Of a stretch of 64,000 nt of DNA, positions 28,986-42,025 are shown piece by piece. This DNA comes from Entoloma clypeatum. Lineage: Eukaryota; Basidiomycota; Agaricomycetes; Agaricales; Entolomataceae. The notes beneath the pieces are model-generated. The model did not search any database. It was not told the DNA's origin and saw only the letters and a list, made by a program, of their open reading frames with translations. Made by a program: the position numbers and the translations under genes. Within the stretch, counting starts at the first letter, position 1, and the number at the start of each line of letters is the position of its first letter. The stretch spans positions 620,001 to 684,000 of the forward strand of contig OY751493.1 of the NCBI GenBank assembly GCA_963565915.1, given 5' to 3'.

Positions 28986-31900
28986 ACGTGTCCCTGCCAC
29001 TCTTGGAACATCCCTTCCTCCTATTTGGTACATAGGTGGCGATTTTAATTGCCCCTCACCGTTATGGGACCCCGAAGTGATGCGCCACAACCATAATGCG
29101 TCTCTCCTCTCAGACTTCACATTCTCGCATGGTCTTGTTCATCAAAGGACTGGGTTCACCCACTTCCCTAAGAATAACAATGCCCCGTCCATCATCGATC
29201 TGGTCTTCCTCCCTAACACGGACAAAGACTCAATCATTAAACTTGGGAGCCCAGACGAGTCGGACCACCGCTCGATCATCACCCTCCTCAGATCCCCCCT
29301 CATTAACGCAAAGGTTCGCTACCATATAGTCCCAGACTCGGAGGAGGAAACTCATTTCCTGTCTGCGCTCACGGAATCCATCTCCTCCATCCCCATTCCA
29401 GCCACGGCCTCCAGGGAGGACATCACTAGTATTACCCAGAAGGTACAGGAGCTCGTCCTGGCCGAGTGGACCAAATTCTCTTGCTCTCCCCGGGACTCGT
29501 TCTGGTCGAAGGGCTGGTGGGATAAGGACTGCAAGGCCGGGTGGCGCACCTACTCCAACTCAGGTAAAACAGACCAAGACTGGCGCGACATGCACAAAAT
29601 CATTTGCACCACCAAACGGAACTTCTTCGACAAGAAAATCGACGAAGTCTCCAACAAAAACAAGCGTCCCTGGGACCTTACCTCCTGGGTCGGCCCACAA
29701 AAGGCTGCCTCTCCTGAGGCCATTATTTTTGAAGGCGAGACCTGCTCCACAACCGCCAAGACTTGTGAGGCATTTCATAAGTCTTTTCAGTCTGCCGAAG
29801 CGCGCCCTGTCGACCCCGACAGGCTGCGCAGTGCTCTTGAACCTCAGCCCAAAAGGGCCTGGGTTCCATTTTCATCGCAAGAGGTCCTCCAGGCCCTGGC
29901 CGGCTGTTCCAGCCAGTCTGCCCCTGGCCCCGATCATCTTACATGGTCCCACCTCAAGTGCCTGATCGCACATGAGCATATCTTGAAACTGTTCGTCTGG
30001 ATCCTGAACGCTTGCCTCTCGGCAGGGTTCTGGCCCGACGCATTCAAAATCTCAACGACCGTCATTATTCCTAAACCGAATAAGCCGGCGTATGATGTTC
30101 CCAAAGCGTTTCGCCCCATCGTGCTCCTAAACACCCTGGGCAAACTATTTGAGAAAGCTATTGCTAACAGACTGCAATGGGAACTCGCCCGCTATGGTCT
30201 GCTACACCCAGGACAATTCGGAGGGGTTCGTCAGAACTCCGCTGAAGATGCCGGACAATTCCTCACCCACCTCATTCGTGCAGGGTGGTCAAGGAAACTC
30301 AAGACCAGTGTTGTTGCCATTGACTTGGCACAATACTTTCCCTCTCTAAACCACTCGGTTATCGCGCTCATATTAGATAGGATGGGGTTCCCCGACACTG
30401 TTGTGGACTTCTTCTCCAACTACCTAATAGGGAGACAGACTCAATACGCCTGGGAGGATGACCTCTCAGACCTCTTCTCTGTGGACATTGGCGTAGGTCA
30501 GGGCTCTGCCCTCTCCCCCGTGCTCTCATCCATATATCTCGCCCCGCTGAAGTACGCGTTCCACGCCGAACAATCACAGGCTAGCCTCATTTCCTATGTA
30601 GACGATGGGACCATTATAGTCCAGTCCAAAACATGGAAAGAAAACCTTGCCAAACTAAAAAAGGCATACAAATGTCTGTTTGAGCTGACTACAGCCCTTG
30701 GGCTTGTCCTCGAACACTCTAAATCGGAGGCATTCCATTTTTCCAGGAAGAATGGCGACGATAACCCCCCGGTTGACCTAGGATATGCGCCCTTCACAGG
30801 CGACTCCCCTCTCGTCCCCAAGACCTTCTGGAGGTACCTGGGGTTCTTCTTCGACCGTAAGCTCCTCTTCACCAAGCATGCAAAACGGTACGCCACTAAG
30901 GCATTCTCCGCAACGGGAGCCTTATTATCATTGGGGAACTCAGTCCGAGGACTCACACCCAAACACAAATGCACCCTATACCGATCGTGTATCCTACCGA
31001 TCACTCTATATGGGGCCAATCTATGGAACTTTGACGGCGCCCGCAATAAGGGCGTCATCAAGTCTATCTCCAGAGTGCAGAGGCGCGCAGCCCTGTGGAT
31101 CCTGGGAGCCTTCTGTACCACCCCCTCAGGGGCGGTCGAATCCCTTGCTGGCTTGCCTCCGGTGCATCTGCACCTAAAGAAGCTCTCCTGCAGAAACCGC
31201 GTCCGTATGCACTCTCTTGCACCACGGCACATGACCGTCATGGTCTGCAATGAGGAAGATCCCTCAAAACAACCATGGTACTCCCCGGAATTTATGTATA
31301 ATCTTAAATCCCCCCTCGTCGATATCTGGGCATACCGTGCAAACGTGACAGTCCCCCTATCACCCTTTAATAATTACAACGAGCCAGGAAAACGCGTCCT
31401 CAACCGATTCCCTGACCGCATCATCCACGACATCACTCTTATCCGCGGCAAAACCGCTAAGGAGCGTGCCGAAGCCGGGAAGTTACGTCTCGTCACCCTT
31501 AACAAGGTGTTCGATGCCAACATCTGCTCTAACAAATCCGCCATCATTGTCACCGACGCGGCCATTCCCTCCCTCATGTCGGGCCATCAAGCTGTTGCAG
31601 CTTGGGAAACCTGGCACATGGGGTACTCCATCAACAAAGACTGGGCAGCTGGTGGCCTCGCAGTCTCTGACAACACTGAAACCTTAGCAATAGGACACGG
31701 GTTCTCCAACCTGGTCACTCTGCTAGGGGGCCTCTCCCAACTGGAAGAAATCCACATCTTCACCGACTCTGTTAATGCCATCCGGCGTGCCACAGACCCA
31801 GACCTCCACTCCTCGCAGGCAACTGCGCTCGCTATCATCAGCAACCTGGTCCCTTGGTTTGAGGAACCAGGTCTGAAATCCAAGGTCTTCTTTCACCATG

Positions 31901-32865
31901 TCCCTGATTGCTCGGACCATGGCTTTGAACCCCATCGTGCAGTGCACGACTTCGCCTCCTCAATACACATCAAGTGTGGTGAGTCGGCCTCCAGATCCCT
32001 CAATTTCAACACGAAACAATTCATGGATGACATGCTAGGCAACTGGAACAACCTGTATCAGTCCCCCAAGTATGTTGGCCATCACTACCAGTTCCCGAGA
32101 TCATGCGTCAGATGCTAAGACCACGCTCGGGCCAAAAGAATGAAACCGTCCCACCTCAAGGGCAGCACATGGCTTAAGGATGTGGGTCACTCCCAATCCC
32201 TCATGGCTCAAATGGTTTGCGGCCTCACCAGTCACGCCCCAATTGGCCACTATAGACATAGGTTCAATATTGGAGACAAGTTGAACAATGCGACTGTGGC
32301 CCAGGGTCCGTCGAGGACTTCGCCCACATACTCTACAAATGTCTGCACCATCCCACCAGGCCCCCAGACATGCCCACCTTCTCGAGGAACACTCCCACGT
32401 GGGACAACTTCAGGAAATTCATTATGGATAACCCAGGGGCTTTTGCCTTTAGGGATCGTCCAACGCCCAATACAACCGTTGGCGGTAGTCACGTGGTAGC
32501 GCGCTGGGTACAAAGAGGTGCAGCCCCCTCTGGCAAGCAAACACGACCAAAGGATAAGAACCGCACAGGCGTTTCTTTGGTGGGTAGGGTGCAGACACCC
32601 CCCAGCGCCGCTAACGGCCAACCTCACAAGGTTGGAGTGCTCTTGCATCGCGCGGCCAAATATTCGGGTGCGCATGCTAACACGTTTGTTTATAACAGAC
32701 TCCCCCATCCTGGCGCAAGGACTTATCAGCTCGACAGAGCTTTGCGCCGCTTGTTTTTCTTGCATACGTAGATCCTCGGATCGATGTAGTTTACTCTATG
32801 TCAAGCGGACTGTACCCCTACTATACCGCTATATAAATTGTTGAACAAAAAAAAAAAAAAAAAAA
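28986..32865 (+). mobile_element. Tad1-like LINE, 5'-truncated, with poly(A) tail
   Basis: The element ends in about 19 A residues (32847-32865). It is bounded by an exact 16-bp duplication, TACTGATTAATTACTC, at 28970-28985 and 32866-32881. Truncation falls inside the endonuclease domain, as usual for target-primed reverse transcription that stops early. Length 3880 bases. A fragment of the same family is at 40742-41799. Confidence 0.95.
28987..32517 (+). pseudogene. LINE ORF2 (partial endonuclease, RT, RNase H), one stop and one frameshift
   Basis: An open frame runs to TAA at 32116-32118. It holds the C-terminal part of an APE-type endonuclease (YIGGDFNCPSPLWD, SDHRSII). The RT follows (FRPIVLLNTLGKLFEKAIAN, AIDLAQYFPSLNHSV, GQGSALSPVLSSIYLAPL, catalytic SYVDDGTIIV), then an RNase H-like domain (IIVTDAAIP, IHIFTDSVNAIRRA). 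RT plus RNase H in a fungal LINE suggests the Tad1 clade. In the second copy the frame continues past the stop through KMKPSHL-type sequence to a C-D-C...H zinc region, so the TAA is a mutation (CAA to TAA). A frameshift near 32280 follows. The Met near 28906 lies outside the element and is not a real start. Confidence 0.85.
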
Positions 32866-32881
32866 TACTGATTAATTACTC

Positions 32882-34120
32882 GCTCAGCTTGATGCCAACG
32901 GTGCCCATAGCGACAGCTTGAAATGCTTCGTGAGTGCATCGCTGAGTGGTTGCTCAGCAACTGAACATGATCTTACAGGGTACCTTCATTGCCAGTTACC
33001 CAGCTCTGCTTCCTGCAAATCATTCATGAGTGTGTGGCGTTGAGGGAGCGGTGGGGTGGGGTGAGGTGGGGGCCGTTCTCAGAGCTTGGCTGGGCCTCGC
33101 AAGAAAGGGAGGAGTTGACAAGAACTTGGGACGGTGCTGTTCAGCGCAATCGACCCAGTGGAAGATATTGGTGAGGCGACACTGATAGGCTTTGGGTGAA
33201 TACTGTAGTCTCTGCTTGTCATATACAATCCATAGTGCTTATTCATTGACAATATACATGATTTTGTTGCTTTCCTACTATCATTGTTCAAGAGTCCTCT
33301 GGCCAAGTAATGATATAGTCAATTATAAACCTACTTAAGTCAGATATTGTGCAGACAATCAGGAGAAATATTGCAGCTGCTTGGTCGCCATGAAATGACA
33401 TGATATCAATTCATAGTATGTGGCATTATTTTGATAAACTCATGATACCACATCTGAAATACAAATCAGACCTGCTACTGTCTTGTTATAAATAGCATTG
33501 TGAGTTGATCTATAATATTATAACAGGTTCGCAAGGCCGACAACCATCTATAATGCCTTTCAGGAGCTCATATGGCTAGATAGGAATTTCCATAATTTGC
33601 TGATGTGGTAGACGAGAATGCCTCCACAGCCCTGATCATGAGTTTGAGTCTATGAGAAATCAGCTTTGCCAGACCGCCACCGCCAAAATTTTCGTCGTCC
33701 CACATCTATTGTGCTTTTTGGAAATGGTTTCTCATGTGGGTCCCTGGTCACCGGCTATTCAATATTCAATTGCCAGCAACGTGCACACAGCTCAACATAC
33801 CAATATCAGTGTATTCTAATAGAAAAACTGAACAGAATGATATGCAGAAAGACCATAACAAACTTGTGTGGAGATGTGATATAATAGACAATTATTGCCC
33901 ATTCACACTGACCATTTGTGCAATCTCCAACTACAATTCTTTCACACTGTCCTCTTATGCCTAAACCTGTTCTTTGATACCCTGTGAGTGATATCTCTAA
34001 GCTTGCTTTAAAAAATCCAAGCATTTTGTTGATCAAGTGAGGTTCCAGGGATGGCCTTCCAGATGAGCACAATTATGAAACTCAACATTGACAATTCCAG
34101 TGAGTTGCCACATGCCATGG
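32882..34120. other. AT-rich stretch without a supported gene
   Basis: About 1.2 kb between the LINE and the gypsy C LTR. Short frames only, no motif, no repeat pattern that I could define. Confidence 0.35.
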
Positions 34121-35257
34121 TGATACAACCGTCGCACGCCAGTACCTGGAATTGCACTTTTCTCATGGTTTTGTTAATGGATATAATGCTGATCCCATTA
34201 TAACCTACTATATTCTATGGGACCTGATGGTACAACTGGCTACCTAGAGAGTCTAAATACCACTGATCCGCCTTTCATCATGATCATGGTAACAGTCCTG
34301 ATACCAGTGGACTCATCCATTGACTTGATATAATCTTTAATTCTCAATGGATAAGACCACTGAGGGGATCAGACATTAAAAAGAATATTCTATGACATAT
34401 CACCCTATCCAACCACTACAATTGACTAAGGACTGTCCAAGGGTTCTGGGGGACTTGTTGTAAAAAAGCACAAATGCCCAGCATCACGAAATGATGTGCT
34501 TTATTGATGCCGTGATGTCGATCTGTGCAATGGCCAGAAATAGAACAAACCCTGGAATGGGTTCTGAGGACTTGAGGACTTGGAATCAGTCCCTGACACT
34601 TTGAACCCTTGATCAAATGACAACCAGACCCTGATCGTCTTCATCAACATTGATGTGATGTTCTAGAAATGCTCGCCTTGCAACACATTCTTGTTCCTTT
34701 GTCCCATAAGACCCTGTTACCCTCTCGACACATCAAAGACTTATTTCAAATGACTCAAAAGAACATTTTAGAATGTTTTCTGTGGACACTTGATTTATTG
34801 CCAGACTGTCTGTTGAATGGAATGTGATTTATTTTAAATTGCTGTTGTATGTATAAAATCTCTAGTGCTACACCATGTACTGTAGACTAGAAATCCCCCT
34901 GTTTTGCAGCTCTCTCCTGTGTGTTTGAGTGCACCGTGGTTTTGTCTCAAACCTTGAAGTTCTGTTATTGTCGAGCCTGTGTGCTCTTTGCTATTGATTG
35001 TCCCACTGTATCCAAAAAGTCCTGTGTGGCTTGTAGGATTAAAAGACTTGATTCTCTAATCATATTATTGAATCACATACCCGAGAATTTCGGCGCACAA
35101 CCTTGCGACGATTTTCTATAAGACAAACGACCCGACCTACTTAAAAATAAGTGGTCTATATGCCTGCCGCCCCTAGAACTTGTTGTTGAGGAGTGTTAGT
35201 GTGTGGGTGTGAGGTGTTTTTCATAGCTCTCACCATGCGCCATCAGCTCACTTTTCA
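34121..35257 (+). repeat. 5' LTR of gypsy C
   Basis: Starts TGATACAACCGTCGCACG and ends CACTTTTCA. It aligns along its length with the gypsy B LTR (TGATACGACCGCTGCGCGG...CGCTTCTCA) but is clearly diverged, and is 1137 bases long. TGGAGCCCACCATGAGGGG begins 3 bases after it, the same primer-site word as in gypsy B. No matching 3' LTR of this copy was found in the window. Confidence 0.75.
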
Positions 35258-35259
35258 TC

Positions 35260-35278
35260 TGGAGCCCACCATGAGGGG
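35260..35278 (+). promoter_or_regulatory. Primer binding site candidate of gypsy C
   Basis: TGGAGCCCACCATGAGGGG starts two bases after the LTR. TGG is the complement of a tRNA CCA end. The tRNA was not identified. Confidence 0.5.
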
Positions 35279-35379
35279 TGGTTTCAAAAGTTAGTTCAGA
35301 CTTGTTTGCCTTACGATTTTCACTGCAAAAATTGTACAACCTATTTAGTAAACCCATGCTTTGATGTTTCAAACCCAAA

Positions 35380-37285
35380 GTGTCGACAGCCAAGGAATCA
35401 ACTGTTACTTCTCATCTGAAAAGAAAAGGTGCGGAGCCTTATAAGACTGAAGGATCTTTGAGGTTCAGAGGGAGGAAACGCACCTCAGATGAGGCCACAG
35501 AATATCTGGAATATTCCAAGGCAAAACCATTGAACAAAGATCCTGCCAATCGACCACAGAAATCTAGACACCAGCTAAGTTCATTTCGCAGACTTAAAAA
35601 CCAAAAGACACCTCAGTGTATGACCAAGTCTGGCCCTGTTGATAGCCCAAGTAACCCCTTTGTTTCCGAACTGGCACCAAAGAAAGTGGGTGAAAGTTCT
35701 TCAATGAAATACATGTTGAAATCGGCATATTTTACCCCACAACCAAAGACCCCTGAACCAAGTTGAAAAGAAGAACCTGAAAAGATATCATTAGAGTCTA
35801 GGAAAGGAATGCCTAATAGGTGAGATAACAAGGGACCATCATATGATAGGTCCAGACCCAAGGAACTTCTTCATTACATTGAAGATGTCGAGAAAGAATT
35901 CTTGTGTGCTGGCATAGATGACAACCAGGAAAAGAAAGACTGGCTAAGACATTGCACTGATCAGCATAGCTCAGATGAATGGACAGTCCTGGAAGCTTAC
36001 CTGAGAACTGGTGGCTACTTTGATGACTTCAAAGAGGAGCTAGTTAGCCATTACCCAGAGGCAACTGAGAGTCTTGAGGGCTCAATTGCACGCCTTGACA
36101 AGTTGTGTAACAAGTTGAAGCCTTTGACAAGTGAGAATCTGTCGGCTATGTCAGAGTTCATCAGAGCCTTTAAATATGAGGGAAGGAAACTCTTACAAGG
36201 TGGATGCATCTCCAATCGGAAAATTGTTGCCAAGTTCTTGAATTGTCTCGATCCGGAATTAAAAAGGAGAGTGGTCTGGCAGGTCTTGCAATTGTCTTTG
36301 AAAGGAATCAGTTCATCAGAAAAAGAAAGAGAGAGAACGCCATGACACCATACTGATCCAATTGAGTTCAAGACTTTGCTCAGAGTTTCTGAAGAACTGG
36401 TTCGGTCAGCAGATAGTTATAATACTATAATGGCTACTAGTACCTTTGGAACGACAGCCAGGTCTTCCAATAGAAGTCAACATACCATTTTGCAAAGGCC
36501 TACAGGAGAGTCTACCATGCTAAGTCCAGATGATCGTATGGTTCAGCTCCTCGAGGATTTGAATGAGTCAATGGCTAAGAATACAGATGTTCTCATCAAT
36601 ATGTCTAAAGAGAACAGCCAGCGACATGGTGAAACTACAAAGTCTTTTGAGACGATGCATACCTTATTGAATGTGTCACAAAGAGATACTAGACCATGCA
36701 ACCCATCATATCCAATCACATCAAATCAGAGTCAAACACCTTCGTGTCATGATGGTTGCTTCTATTGTTGGGCCCTTGGGCATTTTATTGCCAACTGTGA
36801 ATTCCTCGCTACTGATGTGGCTGAAGGAAAGATTGAGCTTCAAGACAATAGCTCGAGGGTGGACTTATGAAAAGTTCCAAAAGATTGTGTTGATCGGCTA
36901 TGGCAAAACCATAAACAGTTTGTCTTTGATGATGTGACCAAAGAATCTATTGTGGACATTGCACCTGCCCAAAGGAGTCTGGCAGTTTTGCAATCTGGTC
37001 AAAATGTATGAGACAAAGACCTTATCTTGGATCTCCAAGAGAAAGCTTGGCGAGCCGTGGAGGAGCGTGATATGTGGAAGGCGGTCTCGGCCACTAAACA
37101 AGTCAATATGACAGTACCTGTTGCACCTCAAGCCTCCCAGAATGTAGCTCAGCCCTCCACCCAGTCTCAACCAAAATCTGTGGATCCAAAGACTGTTGAA
37201 CTCATGAATATGTTGGCTGCCATGATGAATCTCTCAAATACAAACCAAGGAGCCACTAAGTTGGGTTTCCAAGGTGCTCAATGAT
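35380..37285 (+). pseudogene. Gypsy C gag, several stops
   Basis: Homologous to gypsy B gag: KKVGESSSMKYMLKSAYFTP, RPKELLHYIEDVEKEF, KDWLRHCTDQHSSDEWTVLE and EELVSHYPEATESLEGSIAR align block by block. A zinc knuckle CFYCWALGHFIANC is at about 36757-36798. Stops interrupt it near 35764, 35822 and 36343; the one near 35822 is TGA where gypsy B has an Arg codon. One copy of the post-knuckle repeat (FDDVTKESIVDIAPAQRSLA) is present, against four in gypsy B. Confidence 0.8.
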
Positions 37286-37720
37286 TGTGACCCATGCTCA
37301 AAAACAAAAAGAGCCCACAGAGTTGCATGAGAGCAAAGTGGATCGTGTTACCATAAAAGACTTAGAAAAATCGAATCAGAAATATACCCAAAAAGACAGG
37401 ACAAAAAAGGATACCAACAAGAATCATGATAAGACCATTGAAATTGGTGAACCTGAAAATGACTTGCTGTTCAGAGATGTACCTGAGTTGGAGATGGTAC
37501 CCGCTGATATGACTGAAAAAGATAGTTGTGAAAACAGAATCGAAGCAGAGAGACATATACCAGCATTTAAGACACGAGCTCCAGTAGAAGATCTGGAACT
37601 TGATGGCCTGTTGGATCAAATTTTAAAAGCAGATGTGACTGTTAAGCTGGGAACATTGTTGAAGTCAGTAAAGAGAACGAGAGATACCTTACAAAAATTA
37701 CTGACCAGTAAACAGGTCCT
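37286..37720 (+). pseudogene. Gypsy C gag-pol linker, remains
   Basis: A frame reads acidic, lysine-rich sequence and then TRAPVEDLELDGLLDQILKA and LGTLLKSVKRTRDTLQKLL. This is the helical region that in Ty3-like elements precedes the protease. The protease and the first half of RT are missing; the next recognisable block starts at the RT catalytic box. Confidence 0.6.
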
Positions 37721-38455
37721 GAAGGTGGAGTATGTGTTTACCTTGACAATATTCTCATCTTTACATTGGACCTGTTGGAGCATTGGAGGATCACACGCAT
37801 AGTATTAGAGCGCCTCCAACAACATGGATTGTATCTCAAACTGGAGAAGTGTGAATTTGAACAGACACAGATTGAATACCTTGGCCTTATTATCAAGAAA
37901 GGACGTGTTAATGGACCCCATCAAAGTCGCCAGAGTGTCGGAGTGGCCGACTCCGACTGTCATGCAGGAGGTACAGTCCTTCCTTGGATTCACTAACTTC
38001 TACCATCGTTTCATCCAAGGGTTCTCCAACATTGCATGTCCTCTGTTCCGACTCACAACCAAGGGCTGTGTATGGTCCTGGGATGACAAGGAAGCAGGGG
38101 CCTTCAGAGATCTGAAGCGGAGGATCACCTCCACTCTGATACTTGTCCTCCCTGACCACAGCAAGGAGTGGCGAGTCGAAGCGGATAGCTCTGATTTTGC
38201 GACTGGAGCGGTACTGTCCCAACCATTGGAGGATGGTAAGTGGCATCCTATTGCAAAAGCCTTAGCCCAGTGGAACACAACTACGAAATTCATGACAAGG
38301 AAATGCTGGCTGTAATCTGCATGCTGGAGAAATGGACACACTTCCTGGAAGGAGCGGAGAAGATGGTGGAAATTTGGACCAATCACAAAAACCTCAAATA
38401 CTTTATGACCGCCCAGAAGCTCAATCAAAGACAAGTGTGGTGGTCTCTATGTTAA
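37721..38455 (+). pseudogene. Gypsy C RT-RNase H fragment, catalytic Asp lost
   Basis: The fragment starts at VYLDNILIF, where the catalytic YLDD box has Asn for the second Asp (about 37737-37751). It continues through LKLEKCEFEQTQIEYLGLII and the thumb motif VQSFLGFTNFYHRFIQGF to RNase H (VEADSSDFATGAVLS, NYEIHDKEMLAVICMLEKW). At least two frame changes are needed. The Asp-to-Asn change fits GAT to AAT at a CpG. Confidence 0.75.
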
Positions 38456-38554
38456 ACCAATCAAGTCAAAGCACTACTAGTGATAGCACTAGTCAGATAT
38501 GATGTCAAGAATAGTCTGCAATTCACCAATTCACAGAGTTTGCAAAAGCAGTAA

Positions 38555-38748
38555 TGTGTCCCAGTCCAGGACATAGTTGGATTCTGGTTCTGTATGCTAC
38601 TGTTTGGTACAGAAATGCATGAGGCATGATTCTAGGTGTCCACTATATCGCGTTTTTGCTATTTTATATATAACTCTATATGTACTATATTGTAGAATGT
38701 TCCTTGACATGTAATAAAGTGTTTTATCACAAATATTGCACTTTAACA
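38555..38748 (-). repeat. Short LTR of a copia fragment (candidate)
   Basis: The plus strand starts TGTGTCCCAG and ends CTTTAACA. On the minus strand the purine-rich TCAAGGGGGTG precedes it, as a polypurine tract would precede a 3' LTR of the element whose pol lies at 38807-40690. No second LTR is available for comparison. Confidence 0.45.
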
Positions 38749-38806
38749 CACCCCCTTGATGAAACACTCTTGTAATTCAACACCCCCTCAAGCAAACAAC
38801 CCCTCT

Positions 38807-40690
38807 CTACAAAACCAAACCCATCATTCGCCGCAGTTTTTCTACCTTTGGTTTTGATAGAGCCTTTGTCAACAAGTCTGCAGGCATATTATCTGTCTGG
38901 AGATACATTGGCACAATAGTTCCTTTTGCCACCTCATCTCTCAACCAATAATACTGTAAGTCCAAATGTTTCATCCTGCCATGATGCTCTGGGTTTTTGG
39001 CAACACTCAAGGATGACTGATTGCCCATCCAGAGTTGTGATGGTCCTTCTATCTTGTAACCCATTTTCTTCAACAAGTTTCTCAACCACTTTATTTCCTT
39101 CCCACCAATTACTCCAGCAACATGCTCAGCCTCTGTAGTTGAAAGTGTGACAATGCTTTGCAACTTGCTGATCCATATTACTGCCCCTGACCCCACCTTT
39201 ACCAAAATCCCACTAGTGGATTTTCCATTATCCTTGTTTCCACCATGATCTGCATCACAGAATGTGACAAATGACTCCCCAGTTTCTTCATCAGGACCAT
39301 ACTCCAACTTTATACCCAAGGTTCCCTTCAAATACCAAAAGACATGCTTGACAGCCTTCCAATGTGTTATGCCTGGATTGCAGTTGAAGCGAGACAACAC
39401 CCCTGCTGCATATGCAATATCTGGCCTTGATTTTGTGGCCAGATACAATAATGATCTGACAGCATTCATATAGGGGATGTTCTGCATTTCTGTCTCCTCC
39501 TCTTTTGTTTGTGGACTTTGCTCTTTGCTGAGCTGCAATCCAGATGTCATAGGTGTTCCAACAGGTTTACAGTCTGACATGCCAAACTCTGCCAGCTTCT
39601 TAATAATATACTGGTGCTGCGACCAGTACAGCTTGTGCTTTGTCCTGTCCCAAGTAATTTCAATTCCTAGCAGTAATGAAGTTGGTCCCAAGTCCCTCAA
39701 TTTGAAGTGAGTTGCAAGCTCAGCAACAAAATCATCCAATGCAGCAGTGGATGCTGAAGCCAGTGTAATGTCATCCACAAAGACTGGCACAAAGATTGTG
39801 ATCCCATTTCGCTCCCATATGTAGATGCAAGGGTCGGAGTGCAAACATCTGCAACCCATTAGAGATAAAATCTCTGCCAGCTTTTCTGCAAACAGCCTGG
39901 GTGACTGTTTTAAACCATAAAGAGATTTGTTCAATCTCCAGACCCAATGTGGACCTTTTACTTGAAAGCCATCTGCTTGCTTGATGTATACAATTGTATC
40001 AATGTCACTTTGTACAAATGCATGTGATATATCAACAGACCGCAAATTCAGGTCTTCAATTGCTGCAATAGCCAATATCAAGCGAATTGTAGCTGACCGC
40101 AGTGTGGATGCATAGGTTTCCAAGTAATCAAATCCAGGCCTTTCGCTAAACCCTTTGGCAACAATGCATGCTTTGAACCGCTCAATTGAACCATCTGAAT
40201 TTCTCTTTATTTGAAAGACCCATTTTGAACCAATTGCCTTTGCTCCAGATGGTAGCTCTACCAAATCCCAAGTGCCATTGCTATAATGCACATTCATTTC
40301 TTCTTGAGCTGCCTCATGCCACTTCTCTGCATAGGGGCCTTCTATTGCCTCCTTCCATGTCAGAGGTTCAGATTGCTGGAGTAGTTTCACGAACTTTCCA
40401 CCACTCAGCTGGTCCAGCACCTGCAGCCTTTCGAGTTGGTTTTCTTAGAGCAATGGGTCTGTTATCCAGTTCATCTTCATCATCCTGAGCAGGTTCAATT
40501 CTAGCACGTTGCCATCTGCTGGCATTGGGAATTACTACTGGCTGCTCTGAAGCTTGAACAGGCATAGGCTGTGGCTGTTCAATAACTTGTTCCTCAACTT
40601 GAGCAGGCTGCTCCTCAATAATAGAAGGTGCAACAGGTGTAACAGGCTCTTGTTCATATTCTTCCTCTACAATAACTGGCCCCGGTGTGT
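38807..40690 (-). pseudogene. Ty1/copia RT-RNase H fragment, minus strand
   Basis: A 537-codon frame (40420-38807) carries RT motifs GSKWVFQIKRNSDGSIERFK, the catalytic FVDD (PVFVDDITLA) and NKSLYGLKQSPRLF. RNase H follows with STSGILVKVGSGAVIWISKL, LSTTEAEHVAGVIGGKEIKW and the C-terminal NMPADLLTKAL. Upstream, after a frame change near 40380-40420, the usual hinge GPAEWWKVRE preceded by acidic sequence is seen. Gag, protease and integrase are missing; the fragment is cut at about 40690 before the second LINE copy. It is a different copia family from copia 1 and 2. Confidence 0.85.
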
Positions 40691-40741
40691 GATCCTAGTG
40701 TTTGAGGGTTCGGTTCAGTTCAGTTTTTTGCCTCCGAGGGG

Positions 40742-41799
40742 CATCTTCACCGACTCTGTAAACACCATTCGGCGCGCCACAGACCCGGACCTCCACTCCT
40801 CGCAGGCAACTGCGCTCGCTATCATCAGTAACCTGGTCCCTTGGTTTGAGGAACCAGGTCTGAAATCCAAGGTCTTCTTTCACCATGTTCCTGATTGCTC
40901 GGACCATGGCTTTGAACCCCATCGTGCAGTGCACGACTTCGCCTCCTCAATACATATCGAGTGTGGTGAGTCAGCCTCCAGATCCCTCAATTTCAACACG
41001 AAACAATTCATGGATGACATGCTAGGCAACTGGAACAACCTGTATCAGTCCCCCAAGTATGTTGGCCATCACTACCAGTTCCCGAGATCATGCGTCAGAC
41101 GCCAAGACCATGCTCGGGCCAAAAGAATGAAACCGTCCCACCTCAAGGGCAGCACATGGCTTAAGGATGTGGGTCACTCCCAATCCCTCATGGCTCAAAT
41201 GGTTCGCGGCCTCACCAGTCACGCCCCAATTGGCCACTATAGACATAGGTTCAGTATTGGTGACAAGACTGAACAATGCGACTGTGGATTGGGGTCCGCC
41301 AAAGACTTTGCCCACGTATTCTAGAAATGTCTGCACCACCCCACCAGGCCCCCAGACATGCCCATTTTCTCGAGAAACACTCCCATATGGGACATCTTTG
41401 GGAAATTCATTATGGATAACCCGAGGGCCTTTGCCTTTAGGGATCGTCCAACGCCCAACACAACCGTTGGCGGTAGTCACGTGGTAGCACGCTGGGTACA
41501 AAGGGGTGCAGCCCCCTCTGGCAAGTGAACGCGACCGAAGGGTAAGAACCGCACAGGCGCTTCTTTGGTGGGTAGGGCGCAGACACCCCCCAGCACCGCC
41601 AACGGCCAACCTCACAAGGTTGGAGTGCTCTTGTATCGCGTGGCCAAGTATTCAGGTGCGCATACTAACGTGTTTGTTTTCAACAGACCCCCCGTCCTGG
41701 CGTGAGGACTTATCAGCTCGACGGAGCTTTGTGCTGCTTGTTCTTCATGCGTACGTAGATCCTCGGATTGATGTAGTTTACTCTATGTCAAGCGGACTG
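40742..41799 (+). mobile_element. LINE fragment, RNase H to 3' end
   Basis: Matches 31752-32812 of the LINE above with scattered differences. It begins in the RNase H motif (IFTDSVNTIRRA) and its frame continues past the position of the TAA in copy 1, showing the ancestral reading. TAG at about 41322 then interrupts. There is no poly(A) tail and no duplication; similarity stops at AAGCGGACTG. Confidence 0.85.
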
Positions 41800-42025
41800 C
41801 TGGGGGATAAAAAGAAATTTTTTTAACTGTGGGAACGTTTCGCTGGCCGTCAACTTATGGTTCAACTTTTGGCGATTGCTGAGGTGCTTGGCAGCCAATG
41901 CTGAGCAATTGTGTTGTTGAAACTCGCAGCCTCAATGCCCAAACCGTGGCATCACAGGCCTCAAATATATTTATTAACTGATTTAGGGATGTTTATAAAC
42001 CTATTAGAAGTATATATACAGTTAT

